A stretch of 35,921 nucleotides of DNA, from NCBI GenBank assembly GCA_016934515.1, contig JAFGSR010000250.1, positions 1-35,921 of the forward strand, given 5' to 3'. Made by a program: the position numbers and the translations under genes. This DNA is from Sedimentisphaerales bacterium (GTDB lineage: Bacteria; Planctomycetota; Phycisphaerae; Sedimentisphaerales; SM23-30). The notes beneath the pieces are model-generated. The model was not told the origin of the DNA, made no database searches, and saw only the letters and a program-made list of their open reading frames with translations. Below are positions 9,420 to 18,370 of this stretch, one piece after another (the first letter of the stretch is position 1; every line of letters begins with the position of its first letter).

Positions 9420-9553
9420 GGTTATCGGGCAAGTTGAAGTGAAGCTGGTGGGTTAATGGGGCCTGATGTTGGAACTCGGGTAATCGTGTCAGGGAAAGTG
9501 AAGTTGGTTGGTTAATCGGGCCAGGGGAAGTGCAGTTGATTGGTTAATCGGGC
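9420..9553. repeat. Degenerate ~31-bp tandem repeat
   Basis: Units begin at about 9420, 9451, 9480, 9510 and 9542, each opening with a form of GGTTAATCGGGC and containing a variant of AAGTGAAGTTGGTT. The last unit runs into the pentad-repeat gene and supplies its stop codon (9544-9546). Confidence 0.75.
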
Positions 9554-9996
9554 AGGTCGAGTCCGTTGGGGCTGATGGTTAATGAGCCGACGGTGTGGAG
9601 GCCGATGGCGATGGCACCGTGGGCGTGGATGCCGATGGCGATGGCCCCCCAGGCCCAATAGCCGATGGCGCAGGCGCCGAAAGCCAAGGCCCCCAGAGCG
9701 AAAGCACCCATGGAAAGGATTCCCAGAGCAATGCCGGCGATGGCGATGGCACCGACACTTACGGCGCCAACGGTGATAAAGCCCACGGCCAAGCCGCCGA
9801 CGGCGACGAATCCCATGGCGATATCGCCGATAGCGATGATTCCGCGAGCAACACCATTGGCGCTGATGCCGCCGCGATTGATGTGAATGAGCGGCAGGCC
9901 GAGAATTCGTATTCGGCTGCGATATTCGAAACCTATCAGGCGGCTGTTGATGGCGGAGCGTAATTTATGCTGATCCGATTTATTCGCTAGTTCCAT
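9544..9996 (-). CDS. Pentad-repeat (A-x-G-x-hydrophobic) protein, unknown function
   Basis: The 150-aa product has a normal-looking first ~48 residues and then about seventeen tandem pentads of the form A-[IVLM]-G-x-[ILVF], for example AIGDI AMGFV AVGGL AVGFI, to near the C-terminus. The pattern is very hydrophobic and Gly/Ala-rich. It could be a packed transmembrane or beta-solenoid structure, and it differs from the classical pentapeptide-repeat consensus A-[DN]-L-x-x. The gene overlaps the end of the upstream membrane-protein gene by 17 bp, so the two are probably co-translated and may work together in the membrane. Function not recognised. Confidence 0.75.
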   Translation of the reverse strand: MELANKSDQHKLRSAINSRLIGFEYRSRIRILGLPLIHINRGGISANGVARGIIAIGDIAMGFVAVGGLAVGFITVGAVSVGAIAIAGIALGILSMGAFALGALAFGACAIGYWAWGAIAIGIHAHGAIAIGLHTVGSLTISPNGLDLPD

Positions 9997-10612
9997 GGTC
10001 CCGGTCTTGCTTTTTAAATTGGTTGCGTTCAGAATTTTTCGCAGTCTGATCAGTGTTAACGATTATCAATTTGTGGGCCCGGCTGAATTGAGCCAGCCCG
10101 AGAGAGCAAATCATAAAGCCGCTGACTACAGTACAGCAGACAGCGGCGATATGCAAATGTAAACTTGCGGTGGCGGCGGCGGCGATAAGGATGGCGGCCT
10201 GGGAACCGAACATTCCGAAGATCAGGAAGAGAAGATCATCGCTGTGGTTGAAATAATTTTTCATGCTCAAGAAACGGCAAAAAATTATCCCCAGCAACAG
10301 CACGATTCCAGCTAGCAAAACCAGCAAGATTCTGCCGATGGTGCTTAGGTGTTGGGGTGCGGCGGGGTAAGGGCTGTTGGTGGGAAAGGGGCTGTTGGTG
10401 TGATTTTGCAGCAATTGCCGGAGAATTTCCGGGGGGATTTCGGAGGTTTTCTGTTGGGGCGGATTTTTGCCAGGGGGAGACGGGGCGGAGTCGGTGCTGG
10501 GTGGGGGTGGCGATGGTTCAGAGTCGGCGGCGCGGCTGAGTGGGGCGGGGGTGATGTTCAGGAAAATGATGCAGAGCAGGGTTGAAAATTTGTAAAAACT
10601 GAAGTATTTCAT
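9980..10612 (-). CDS. Pro-rich membrane protein, unknown function
   Basis: The 210-aa product starts with a hydrophobic segment resembling a signal peptide (FSTLLCIIFLNITPAPLSRA). A Pro/Ser-rich linker (~30-90) follows, then three hydrophobic helices: RILLVLLAGIVLLLGIIF, a Phe/Ile/Ala-rich one and an Ala/Val-rich one. The C-terminal tail is charged (Lys/Arg/Asp). The ATG at 10612 is chosen because it begins the signal-like segment; only a weak GGAAA lies upstream, and an open frame extends to 10696. It is followed by the overlapping pentad-repeat gene and is divergent from purA. No family recognised. Confidence 0.7.
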   Translation of the reverse strand: MKYFSFYKFSTLLCIIFLNITPAPLSRAADSEPSPPPPSTDSAPSPPGKNPPQQKTSEIPPEILRQLLQNHTNSPFPTNSPYPAAPQHLSTIGRILLVLLAGIVLLLGIIFCRFLSMKNYFNHSDDLLFLIFGMFGSQAAILIAAAATASLHLHIAAVCCTVVSGFMICSLGLAQFSRAHKLIIVNTDQTAKNSERNQFKKQDRDHGTSE

Positions 10613-10681
10613 TAAAAACTGTTTCCAAATCACCTGCTTTAGGAGTGGTGTCAAATATAAGGTTGACCGAGTTAAGCTGCT

Positions 10682-10696
10682 GTGGTAGCGTACCAC
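10682..10696. promoter_or_regulatory. Palindrome between divergent membrane-protein gene and purA
   Basis: GTGGTA-GCG-TACCAC is a perfect 6-bp inverted repeat with a 3-bp centre, 69 bp before the purA ATG. It could be an operator or an RNA hairpin in the purA leader. No clear purA promoter was found. Confidence 0.4.
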
Positions 10697-10764
10697 GCTT
10701 GAAGAGTGTTTGTCCAGAAATAATGTTCATCGTTGACGTTTTAATAGAGATTAAGGCTGATTTT

Positions 10765-12057
10765 ATGAATACGTGTGTAATAGGATTGCAGTGGGGCGAC
10801 GAGGGAAAGGGTAAGGTTGTTGACCAGCTTAGTGAGACGGCGGATGTTATTATTCGGTACAGTGGCGGGGCCAACGCCGGTCATACCGTGGTCCGCAGCA
10901 GTGAGGAAGAGGCTTTCGCTTTGCACCTGCTGCCCAGCGGGATTTTGCACGAGAATAAGCTTTGTGTAATAACCAACGGTGTGGCGCTGGATGCCGAGAC
11001 GTTGCTGGGGGAGATACAAAGGCTGGCGGAGCGGGGGATTTCGGTGGGGCAGAATCTGAAGATTTCCGGGCGGGCGCATCTGGTGATGGACTATCACAAG
11101 ATACAGGACCGGCTCAGCGAAGAAGCCCTGGGCAAGGACAAGATCGGCACCACAATTCGAGGGATCGGTCCCTGTTATGCTGACAAAGTTACCCGGACAA
11201 CAGCGGTGAGGGTGGCGGATCTGCTGAACAAAGAGCGGTTGCATGAAAAGTTGAAAAGTATAGTTGAATTGAAGAACAAGATTTTTGCGGCGTTGTATGC
11301 CAATCCGGAGCCGGTGGATTTTGAGGGGATTTACCAGAAGTGTCTGCTCTGGGCGGATGCCTTGGGACCGATGATAACGGACACCACAGCTTTGCTGCAC
11401 CGTTGCTGGCAGGATAAAAAGGTAATGCTTTTCGAAGGTGCTCAGGGGACGTTGCTGGATCTGGATCATGGTACTTTTCCGTTCGTGACGTCGAGTAATT
11501 CCAGTGCGGTTGGTCTTTCGGCGGCGTCGGGATTGCCGGCCAAGGCGGTTGATCGGTTCCTGGGAGTGGCCAAGGCGTACAGTACACGGGTGGGTTCGGG
11601 GCCTTTTCCATCGGAACAGGAAAACGAGACCGGTCAATACATTCGCGATAAGGGACATGAATATGGCACAACGACGGGGCGACCACGACGCTGCGGCTGG
11701 CTTGATGCGGTAGTGCTGGATTATTCGATTCGGATTGGCGGGATAGACGAGTTGGCTTTGCAGCATCTTGACACCCTGCGAGGGCTGGCGGAGTTGAAAA
11801 TTTGCACCGCGTACAAGCTGAACGGTAAAAAGCTGGGTTTCTTTCCGGCGGAGGCGGACGTTCTCGATCAGGTTGAATGTCAGTACGAAACTTTTCCGGG
11901 ATGGGATGAAGACCTGACCGGGATAACCGATTTTGAGCAGCTTCCTGAAAACGCTAAAAATTATGTTTTGCGTCTGGAAAAGATTCTGGGTATTCCGATT
12001 GTTATGGTGGGGATCGGGCCCAGTCGGGAGCAGACGCTCATCAGGCAAGCAAAATAA
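10765..12057 (+). CDS. purA: Adenylosuccinate synthetase
   Basis: This enzyme condenses IMP and aspartate using GTP in the first committed step to AMP. The 430-aa product has the family's normal length. It shows GLQWGDEGKGK (P-loop-like start with catalytic Asp), GGANAGHT, GTTIRGIGP, FEGAQGTLLDLDHGTFPFVTSSN-type GTP/IMP loops, STRVGSGPFPSE and YGTTTGRPRRCGWLD. The frame is open from 10645, but the ATG at 10765 starts right at the conserved N-terminus and has AAGG 8 bases upstream. It is followed 27 bp later by uppS in the same direction, probably as the head of the housekeeping run. Confidence 0.97.
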   Translation: MNTCVIGLQWGDEGKGKVVDQLSETADVIIRYSGGANAGHTVVRSSEEEAFALHLLPSGILHENKLCVITNGVALDAETLLGEIQRLAERGISVGQNLKISGRAHLVMDYHKIQDRLSEEALGKDKIGTTIRGIGPCYADKVTRTTAVRVADLLNKERLHEKLKSIVELKNKIFAALYANPEPVDFEGIYQKCLLWADALGPMITDTTALLHRCWQDKKVMLFEGAQGTLLDLDHGTFPFVTSSNSSAVGLSAASGLPAKAVDRFLGVAKAYSTRVGSGPFPSEQENETGQYIRDKGHEYGTTTGRPRRCGWLDAVVLDYSIRIGGIDELALQHLDTLRGLAELKICTAYKLNGKKLGFFPAEADVLDQVECQYETFPGWDEDLTGITDFEQLPENAKNYVLRLEKILGIPIVMVGIGPSREQTLIRQAK

Positions 12058-12084
12058 AGTAAATAATCCTTTAAAGGCAGGTTT

Positions 12085-12849
12085 ATGTCCGAACCAGAAA
12101 CAAATCAGCTTCATCCGGATTTGGGTATTCCTTGGCAGAAAATGCCCCGGCACGTAGCGGTAATAATGGATGGCAACGGCCGTTGGGCCCAAAAACGGGG
12201 TTTGCCGCGGATCGAAGGTCACCGCCACGGCAGTAAATCAGTGCGCTCGACCATTACCGCCGCTGCCAAGCTTCGGCTGGAGTGTTTGACTCTGTATTCG
12301 TTCAGTACCGAAAACTGGAAGAGGCCGGCGGAGGAAGTCAGTGCTTTGATGGAGCTTTATCGTCACTATCTGATTTCCGAGCGGGCAATGATAATGAACA
12401 GCAATATTCGAGTTCGGCACCTGGGTGACGAGACTAATTTGCCCGAGCCGACGTTGCGTGAATTGCGGGAGACGGTTCGACTGAGCAAGGACAATACCGG
12501 GATGACGCTTTGTCTGGCTTTGAATTATTCGGGTCGGCACGAACTGGCCCGGGCAATTCGTAAGCTGGCGGGTGATGTGGAAAACCAAAGGTTGAAAGTC
12601 GGCGATATAACCGAGCAGCTTATCAGCGAGTCACTTGACACGGCGGGATTGCCCGATCCGGATTTGCTGATTCGGACAGCCGGTGAAAAGCGCATCAGCA
12701 ATTTTCTGCTTTGGCAGATTTCTTATGCGGAATTGTATGTGACGGATGTTTACTGGCCCGATTTCACGCCGGAAGTTTTGGCCGAAGCTGTTCTGGATTA
12801 TTCCGCCCGGGACCGGCGATTCGGCGGATTGCTGCCGAAGAATTTGTGA
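12085..12849 (+). CDS. uppS: Isoprenyl (undecaprenyl) diphosphate synthase
   Basis: This cis-prenyltransferase builds the C55 lipid carrier for cell-wall and polysaccharide precursors. The 254-aa product shows HVAVIMDGNGRWA with the catalytic D29, the RGLPRIEGHRHG segment, LTLYSFSTENWKRP and the C-terminal LIRTAGEKRISNFLLWQ..Y.ELYV block. The usual RTGGE/RTSGE reads RTAGE. AAAGGCAGG precedes the ATG. It lies directly before cdsA, the common pairing in envelope-lipid operons. Confidence 0.95.
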   Translation: MSEPETNQLHPDLGIPWQKMPRHVAVIMDGNGRWAQKRGLPRIEGHRHGSKSVRSTITAAAKLRLECLTLYSFSTENWKRPAEEVSALMELYRHYLISERAMIMNSNIRVRHLGDETNLPEPTLRELRETVRLSKDNTGMTLCLALNYSGRHELARAIRKLAGDVENQRLKVGDITEQLISESLDTAGLPDPDLLIRTAGEKRISNFLLWQISYAELYVTDVYWPDFTPEVLAEAVLDYSARDRRFGGLLPKNL

Positions 12850-12962
12850 TGGCTGGGTGAGCGGTTGAGCACCCTGACAAAAAGTGTCTCGGAAAGTTGT
12901 TCGGATTTTCTGTAGAGTTGTGATTCAATCTTCAGTATGAAATTCAATCGGATAAGGGGATT

Positions 12963-13871
12963 TTGTTGAGTTCCACTTTAGTTAAGCGAATTTTTTTTGG
13001 AAGTTTAATGATTGGCGTTGTGGCGGGTATTATCCTGCTGGACGGTATTTTGTTTGGCAGTGGTGCCGACGGTTCAAATGTTCAATCGTGGCGGGGAATA
13101 TTGGTGGCGGTTATTCTGGCGGTGCTGGCGGGTGTTGGTTGCGCCGAGTTGCAGCATCTGGGCCGGGCGGGGAATTTCAATCCATCGCTGTGGGAGATGG
13201 TTGTCATTACCACTGCGGTGATTACCGAACCTTACTGGTCAGGCTGGTTGAAAATCAACAGCGGTTACTGTCTGGCGGCGGTATTGATGATGGGGATCTT
13301 TCTGGCTGGCTATCTACAGGTGAGGAGCCGGGGCATTTCCGGGACGATAGCCAACCAGGGATTCACAGCTTTTGGGGTAATTTATTTGGGGCTGGGGTGC
13401 TGGTTTATTTTGGCGATTCGCCGATTTCATCCGCATCCAGCGGGGCTCTGGGATGAACTGGGGTATCTGGTGATGTTTTTGACCTGTGCAAAGTCTTGTG
13501 ATATAGGGGCTTACTTCACGGGCCGGTTTCTGGGGCGACACAAATGGGTTCCTGCCATCAGCCCTAAAAAAACCTGGGAAGGGCTCATCGGCGGGATAAT
13601 TCTGGCTATGATAGTGGCTTCGCTTTTTGGGCGATTATCGGGTATAATGTCAGTGACCGCGGCTTTGGTGTTTGGCTTGCTGATTGCGGTGGCTGGTCAG
13701 TTGGGAGATTTGCTGGAGTCGATGCTCAAGCGTGATGCCGGCTGCAAAGATTCGGCGGGCTTGATACCGGAGTTCGGCGGCGTTCTGGATTTGCTGGATT
13801 CGGTGATAGCGGCGGCTCCGGTAGCATATTTTTTTCTGGTGATAGTAGCTGGAGCCGACGTACAAGGATAA
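12963..13871 (+). CDS. cdsA: Phosphatidate cytidylyltransferase
   Basis: CdsA makes CDP-diacylglycerol from phosphatidate and CTP in the inner membrane. The 302-aa product has about seven to eight hydrophobic helices and the C-terminal signature region KRDAGCKDSAGLIPEFGGVL then DLLDS. The classic signature has PGHGG and DRxD; here His is Phe and Arg is Leu, while the KR, KD and both Asp are kept. The start is TTG at 12963 or, with better spacing from AAGGGG, TTG at 12966. The uppS-cdsA gap of 113 bp may hold a separate promoter, but I could not identify one. Call is firm; the variant signature is noted in the findings. Confidence 0.92.
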   Translation: MLSSTLVKRIFFGSLMIGVVAGIILLDGILFGSGADGSNVQSWRGILVAVILAVLAGVGCAELQHLGRAGNFNPSLWEMVVITTAVITEPYWSGWLKINSGYCLAAVLMMGIFLAGYLQVRSRGISGTIANQGFTAFGVIYLGLGCWFILAIRRFHPHPAGLWDELGYLVMFLTCAKSCDIGAYFTGRFLGRHKWVPAISPKKTWEGLIGGIILAMIVASLFGRLSGIMSVTAALVFGLLIAVAGQLGDLLESMLKRDAGCKDSAGLIPEFGGVLDLLDSVIAAAPVAYFFLVIVAGADVQG

Positions 13872-13889
13872 GGAGCTTTTGAAGCAACG

Positions 13890-14852
13890 TTGGAACTTGA
13901 TTTAACGTTAGAAAATCCTGAAAAACGAGTGCAATTGTTCGGCCCGGCCGATGCTAATTTGCGGTTGGTTCGGGAAACCTGCAACGTCCATATTACCGCT
14001 CGCGATGGAAATGTTCGACTGACCGGTAGTAAAGAGTCGGTGACTAAGGCGGAAAAGCTGTTGCGGCTGATGCAGGGCCGACTTAAAGTGGCTGATCATC
14101 TCAGCAAAGAGGACATGAAAGAGCTGATATTGCGGGCGGCTTCGGAACTTTCGGCTCAAAGTCGTTTTCAGATTAATGTTTATGTCCGGGGGCGTCAGAT
14201 TACCGCCCGTACCGAAGGTCAACAGAAATATATCAAAGCGATCCAGGATAACGATCTGGTTTTTTGCACCGGACCGGCAGGCACGGGCAAGACTTACCTG
14301 GCGGTGGCTTGTGCGGTAGCGATGTTGAAACAACAACAGATTCGTCGGATTGTTCTGGCGCGACCGGCGGTTGAGGCCGGTGAAAAGCTGGGTTTTTTGC
14401 CGGGTGATCTGCAGGAAAAGGTTAATCCTTATCTTCGTCCGCTGCTCGATGCGTTGGGCGACATGATGGAATACATCCAGATTAAAAAGTTTATTGCCAA
14501 CGATATTATTGAGATAATTCCTCTGGCTTTTATGCGGGGTCGGACGCTTAACGACGCCCTGGTTATTCTGGACGAAGCCCAGAACTCTACCACCGCCCAG
14601 ATGCTGATGTTTCTGACCCGGATGGGCAACGATACCAAGATGGTGGTAACCGGGGACAGCAGTCAGTCTGATCTACCCGATGGACAATTGTCGGGGCTGT
14701 CTGATGCGACAATGCGGCTGAAAGGGATCAAAGGTATTGCGTTTGTAGAACTGAAAGAGACGGATATAGTACGACACCGGCTGGTGCAGAACATTGTCCG
14801 GGCCTACGATAAAAACGGCAACGGTAAAAACAGCAACAGCAATAATGGCTGA
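13890..14852 (+). CDS. PhoH-family ATPase
   Basis: A PhoH/YbeZ-type ATPase that in other bacteria acts with YbeY in RNA metabolism. The 320-aa product has a KH-like N-terminal part (~1-60) and then the PhoH ATPase with Walker A GPAGTGKT (128-135), VLARPAVEAGEKLGFLPGDL and Walker B VILDEAQNS, with VVTGDSSQSDLP after it. The start is TTG at 13890. AAGGAG overlaps the cdsA stop and lies 14 bases before the TTG, which is long, but no other start codon exists in frame after the upstream stop. It sits upstream of the HD protein and ybeY, the conserved order. Confidence 0.93.
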   Translation: MELDLTLENPEKRVQLFGPADANLRLVRETCNVHITARDGNVRLTGSKESVTKAEKLLRLMQGRLKVADHLSKEDMKELILRAASELSAQSRFQINVYVRGRQITARTEGQQKYIKAIQDNDLVFCTGPAGTGKTYLAVACAVAMLKQQQIRRIVLARPAVEAGEKLGFLPGDLQEKVNPYLRPLLDALGDMMEYIQIKKFIANDIIEIIPLAFMRGRTLNDALVILDEAQNSTTAQMLMFLTRMGNDTKMVVTGDSSQSDLPDGQLSGLSDATMRLKGIKGIAFVELKETDIVRHRLVQNIVRAYDKNGNGKNSNSNNG

Positions 14853-14884
14853 AAGCTCTGTCAGTGCTGTATTTGGAATAATTA

Positions 14885-16432
14885 ATGGCTGTTAAAAAGA
14901 AAACCAAACGAACTTCCGCAATCAACGGCCGATTCTCCGGTCGAGCCCGAGGTGTTTACGACGGAGATATTCTGGTTTCGGTGGGGATGGTGGTCTTGTA
15001 TGTAATTTTCTCGGCGGTAATTTTGGTGTTTTCCGTCGAAAATTTTAAAGGTATTATGCAGTTGCACTGGGCCGGCGTTCGGGAATTTTTGCTGGTTTTG
15101 GCCTTTATGGCGATTTTTGCCACCGCCTTGAGTTTGTATGTAGCATCCTGTCAGCCCCGGATAGTGAAAAATCATCTGCGCGGCTTGGTTTTGTTGGTTA
15201 CGTTGTTGATTATGACCGCGATTGTGAGGTTGGGTGTGGTTCGCGGCTGGTCGCCCTATCTGGTGGTGGTGCCGGTGATGATTGTGGCCATCATGATGAC
15301 CATCGCTTACACTCAACGGTTCGCGTTGGGGATCGGGTCGTTTCTGCTGTTGGTTAGTATCTTAGCGTTGCATGAAAATCCCGAGCTGATAAAACATTCG
15401 CTGGGTGTGCTCTTTACCGCCGGCGGCGCGATGGGAATTGCGGTTTTGTCCCTGCGTGAGATTCGCAGCAGATCCAGACTCATTCAGGTTTGCTCGCTGG
15501 CGGCGCTGGTGGTTTTCGTCATGATCTGGCTGGTGGGATTATGGCAGGGCTTTGAATATCAGGCGATTTTCCAGGATAGTGCCAAGGCTGTTGTGGGTGC
15601 CATAGCGGTGGGATTCACTCTGCAGGGTTTCTTGCCCCTGATTGAAAAGATTTTTCGAACCGCAACCAGTCTTACCCTGCTCGACTACAGCGAGGCTAAC
15701 AAACCGCTGCTCAGGAAACTGGCCGTTGAGGCACCTGGAACATTCAATCACAGTTTGCTCATCGGTATGCTGGCCGAAGCCGCCGCCGAAGCCTGCGGGG
15801 CCAATGGATTGCTCTGTCGCGTAGGCGCATATTATCATGACATTGGCAAGCTCAGCAAACCCCGTTACTTCGTGGAAAATCAGGCGGAACGATTTAATCA
15901 GCACAAGGAGTTGTCCCCGACCATGAGTCGGATGATTATCATCGGGCATGTCAAGGACGGCCTGGAATTAGCCCGCCAATACAAACTGCCTCGGGTGCTG
16001 CATCAGTTTATCGCCAGTCACCACGGCACGACGCTGGTGGAATATTTTTATCACGAAGCTACCAAAAAGGAAGCTCAGGTCGGCCGGAGTGTTACGGAAA
16101 CCGAATTTCGTTATCCCGGTCCCAAACCCCAGACCAGAGAAGCCGCCATCGTTATGTACAGCGATGCCGTCGAAGGTGCCACGCGGGCTATGCAGGACCC
16201 CACCCCCACCCGCATCGAAACTGTTGTGGAGGAAGTCGGCATGCGTCGGCTTCAGGACGGCCAGTTTGACCAGTGCGATCTGACCATGCGTGAGTTGAAA
16301 ATTATTTCCGGCAGCCTCATTAAAAGTCTTTGCGCGATGTATCACAGCAGAATTGCTTATCCCAAACGCGAAAAAACTGAAAAAGGCGACAATGTCCGCC
16401 TGGAATCGATTAAGGCCGGTGATGCAGAATAA
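14885..16432 (+). CDS. PgpH-like membrane HD-domain phosphohydrolase
   Basis: The 515-aa product has about eight transmembrane helices in residues 30-250. A cytoplasmic HD domain follows with HSLLIGMLAE, YYHDIGKLSKP (HD at about 318-319), HVKDGLELA and ASHHGTTLVEYFYHEA. This is the 7TM-HD family whose best-known member, PgpH, degrades cyclic di-AMP. The large extracellular domain of PgpH appears to be missing, since the first helices follow directly after a short basic N-terminus. Location between phoH and ybeY is the usual one. Enzyme substrate is inferred from family only. Confidence 0.88.
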   Translation: MAVKKKTKRTSAINGRFSGRARGVYDGDILVSVGMVVLYVIFSAVILVFSVENFKGIMQLHWAGVREFLLVLAFMAIFATALSLYVASCQPRIVKNHLRGLVLLVTLLIMTAIVRLGVVRGWSPYLVVVPVMIVAIMMTIAYTQRFALGIGSFLLLVSILALHENPELIKHSLGVLFTAGGAMGIAVLSLREIRSRSRLIQVCSLAALVVFVMIWLVGLWQGFEYQAIFQDSAKAVVGAIAVGFTLQGFLPLIEKIFRTATSLTLLDYSEANKPLLRKLAVEAPGTFNHSLLIGMLAEAAAEACGANGLLCRVGAYYHDIGKLSKPRYFVENQAERFNQHKELSPTMSRMIIIGHVKDGLELARQYKLPRVLHQFIASHHGTTLVEYFYHEATKKEAQVGRSVTETEFRYPGPKPQTREAAIVMYSDAVEGATRAMQDPTPTRIETVVEEVGMRRLQDGQFDQCDLTMRELKIISGSLIKSLCAMYHSRIAYPKREKTEKGDNVRLESIKAGDAE

Positions 16433-16484
16433 CGTAAAAACTTTAAAACCATCAGAGCTGCGAGACCAATAACGTCAAACAATT

Positions 16485-17015
16485 ATGGGAATTAATATTG
16501 AAATAGCCAACTGTCAGGATTCGCTGGAAGCGGACGCTGAGCAGTTGCGTGCGACAGCAGCGGCGGTCTTGCGGGATTGTGGGGTTGACAGTGCCCAGGT
16601 AAGTATCGCACTGGTTGACGATGCCGTGATCAGAGAGTTGGAAAATCGCTATCATGGTATTGATGAAGCAACCGATGTTCTGAGTTTTGATATGCGTGAT
16701 GAACCAAATGAAAAATCAAATCCATCAGGAGAATCGGACTTGGAAGGTGAATCTGAATCGGCAGGTGAATCTGAACAGGTCCCGGAAATGGATTGCGAGA
16801 TTGTCATTAACGCTCAGCGGGCGCTCTCGGTCGCTCAGTCCGGCGGGTACGAACCACTAGCGGAATTGAATCTTTATCTTGTGCATGGGCTGTTGCACCA
16901 GTTGGGTTTCGACGACCGGACCGCCGCCCAGGCCGAAATGATGCATAAAAAAGAAGACCAACTGCTGAATCAAAGGGGATTTGGTGATGTTTTTTACCGG
17001 GGAAATAAGGAGTAG
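16485..17015 (+). CDS. ybeY: Endoribonuclease YbeY
   Basis: YbeY is a metal-dependent RNase used in 16S rRNA 3' maturation and ribosome quality control. The 176-aa product has DEATDVLSFDM and the metal site HGLLHQLGFDD, with H134 and H138 as the first two ligands. The third ligand position (144) is Asp where the usual motif HGxLHLxGYDH has His. An acidic Ser/Glu-rich insert of ~30 residues (about 72-101, with repeated GES) interrupts the domain just before the conserved EIVIN strand. It lies 5 bp before the CorC gene. Confidence 0.92.
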   Translation: MGINIEIANCQDSLEADAEQLRATAAAVLRDCGVDSAQVSIALVDDAVIRELENRYHGIDEATDVLSFDMRDEPNEKSNPSGESDLEGESESAGESEQVPEMDCEIVINAQRALSVAQSGGYEPLAELNLYLVHGLLHQLGFDDRTAAQAEMMHKKEDQLLNQRGFGDVFYRGNKE

Positions 17016-17020
17016 TTTTT

Positions 17021-18322
17021 GTGGACGATCCTGGCTCGTGGGCTTTGATAATTTCCGTTTTATGTATTGTTTTGACCACCTTTTTTTCCGTGACCAATCT
17101 TGCGCTGCGCCATCCATTGTGGACGAAGCTGGAAGAAGCCTTTGCTGTAAAAAAGAAACCTCACAGTGCCCAGTTTATTCGGCAACATTTGGCCCGGCTG
17201 ATCTATACAACGGCCGTGTTTCGCCTGCTTGCCAACCTGGGCCTGTTGTTGAGTCTGATCTATCAGTTTAGCGCTAATTTTACCGATCAGAACGGGCATA
17301 GACTGGTTACTTTGCTGGGGGTGTTTCTGTTTTCGGGGATAATCCTGATGGTTTTTTCGATAACCATTCCCCACACCTGGGCCAAACACATGGGAACCCT
17401 GATTCTGGCGAATTGCTTTGGAGTATTGCGGGTGATGATGTTTTTGGCTTGGCCGATCATTAGCGTGATGCTCTTGCTCGATCCGCTGGTTCGCAGATTG
17501 TCCGGGGTAACTGCCGAGGATGCCGCCGGCTCTCTGGAGGAACGTCAGGAAGAGCTGCTCAACGTTGTTGAAGAGCAGGAAAAAGAAGGAGTGGTGGACG
17601 AGCAGGAACGCGAGATGATTGAGTCGGTGCTGGAATTCGGCGATACCACTGCCGGGGAGATTATGACTCCGCGGACCGAACTGAGTGCTATCGACGTCAA
17701 ATCCGGCTTTAGCGAGGCGGTTGAAATCCTGGTTCGCGAGGGGCATTCCCGCTACCCGGTTTACGAGGAGAATATCGATAACATAATCGGCATGTTGTAC
17801 GCTAAGGACCTGCTCGTTGATTTGAATAATCCCGATCAGTCATCTGGAATTCAGCACCGCCTGCGTAAACCTTATTTTGTGCCCCAGGTCAAGAAGTTAC
17901 CCGATCTGCTGCATGATTTCCAGACCCAGAAGGTTCATCTGGCTGTGGTGCTGGACGAATATGGCGGCACCGCCGGTGTGGTAACCATTGAGGACATTCT
18001 GGAAGAAATTGTGGGCGAGATAACCGACGAATATGAACCGCTCCAGCCCGAACCACTCAAAAAGCTCGACGATAACACCTTTGAAGTAGATGCCCGTTAC
18101 GAAGTGGATCAACTCAACTGTGAGTTGGATATCAATATCCCCGAGGATGAATCTTACGAAACCATCGGCGGTTTTGCTTTTGCCAAACTCGGTTCGATCC
18201 CGAAGATTGGCCGGACCTTTGAACACGACAACCTGACATTCACCGTTCTCGACGCCGGACAGAGAAAGATCAATCGACTGAAAATTGTCAAATTACCCCC
18301 GCCGGATCAGCAGCAGGAATGA
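17021..18322 (+). CDS. CorC/HlyC-type CBS-pair membrane protein
   Basis: The 433-aa product has an N-terminal membrane part with about four helices (residues ~8-160, DUF21/CNNM position), a linker helix rich in Glu (EERQEELLNVVEEQEKEG), two CBS domains (~205-330, with IMTPRTELSAID and VVLDEYGGTAGVVTIEDILEEIVGEI) and the small C-terminal CorC/HlyC domain. Members are linked to Mg2+/Co2+ export or to adenosine-nucleotide sensing; the actual substrate here is unknown. The start is GTG at 17021 with AAGGAG overlapping the ybeY end. Gene order ybeY-corC is conserved in many bacteria. Confidence 0.93.
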   Translation: MDDPGSWALIISVLCIVLTTFFSVTNLALRHPLWTKLEEAFAVKKKPHSAQFIRQHLARLIYTTAVFRLLANLGLLLSLIYQFSANFTDQNGHRLVTLLGVFLFSGIILMVFSITIPHTWAKHMGTLILANCFGVLRVMMFLAWPIISVMLLLDPLVRRLSGVTAEDAAGSLEERQEELLNVVEEQEKEGVVDEQEREMIESVLEFGDTTAGEIMTPRTELSAIDVKSGFSEAVEILVREGHSRYPVYEENIDNIIGMLYAKDLLVDLNNPDQSSGIQHRLRKPYFVPQVKKLPDLLHDFQTQKVHLAVVLDEYGGTAGVVTIEDILEEIVGEITDEYEPLQPEPLKKLDDNTFEVDARYEVDQLNCELDINIPEDESYETIGGFAFAKLGSIPKIGRTFEHDNLTFTVLDAGQRKINRLKIVKLPPPDQQQE

Positions 18323-18370
18323 TTCATTACGGGGAAAATCTGCCCCGTTCTTTAAAAACCATCAATCAGC

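Noticed and set aside
9420-9553. CRISPR array
   Set aside because: Units are contiguous and degenerate without unique spacers, and no cas genes are present.
10741-12228. 495-aa open frame antisense to purA and uppS
   Set aside because: It mirrors two well-supported genes, has no family motifs, and its composition fits a codon-bias shadow.
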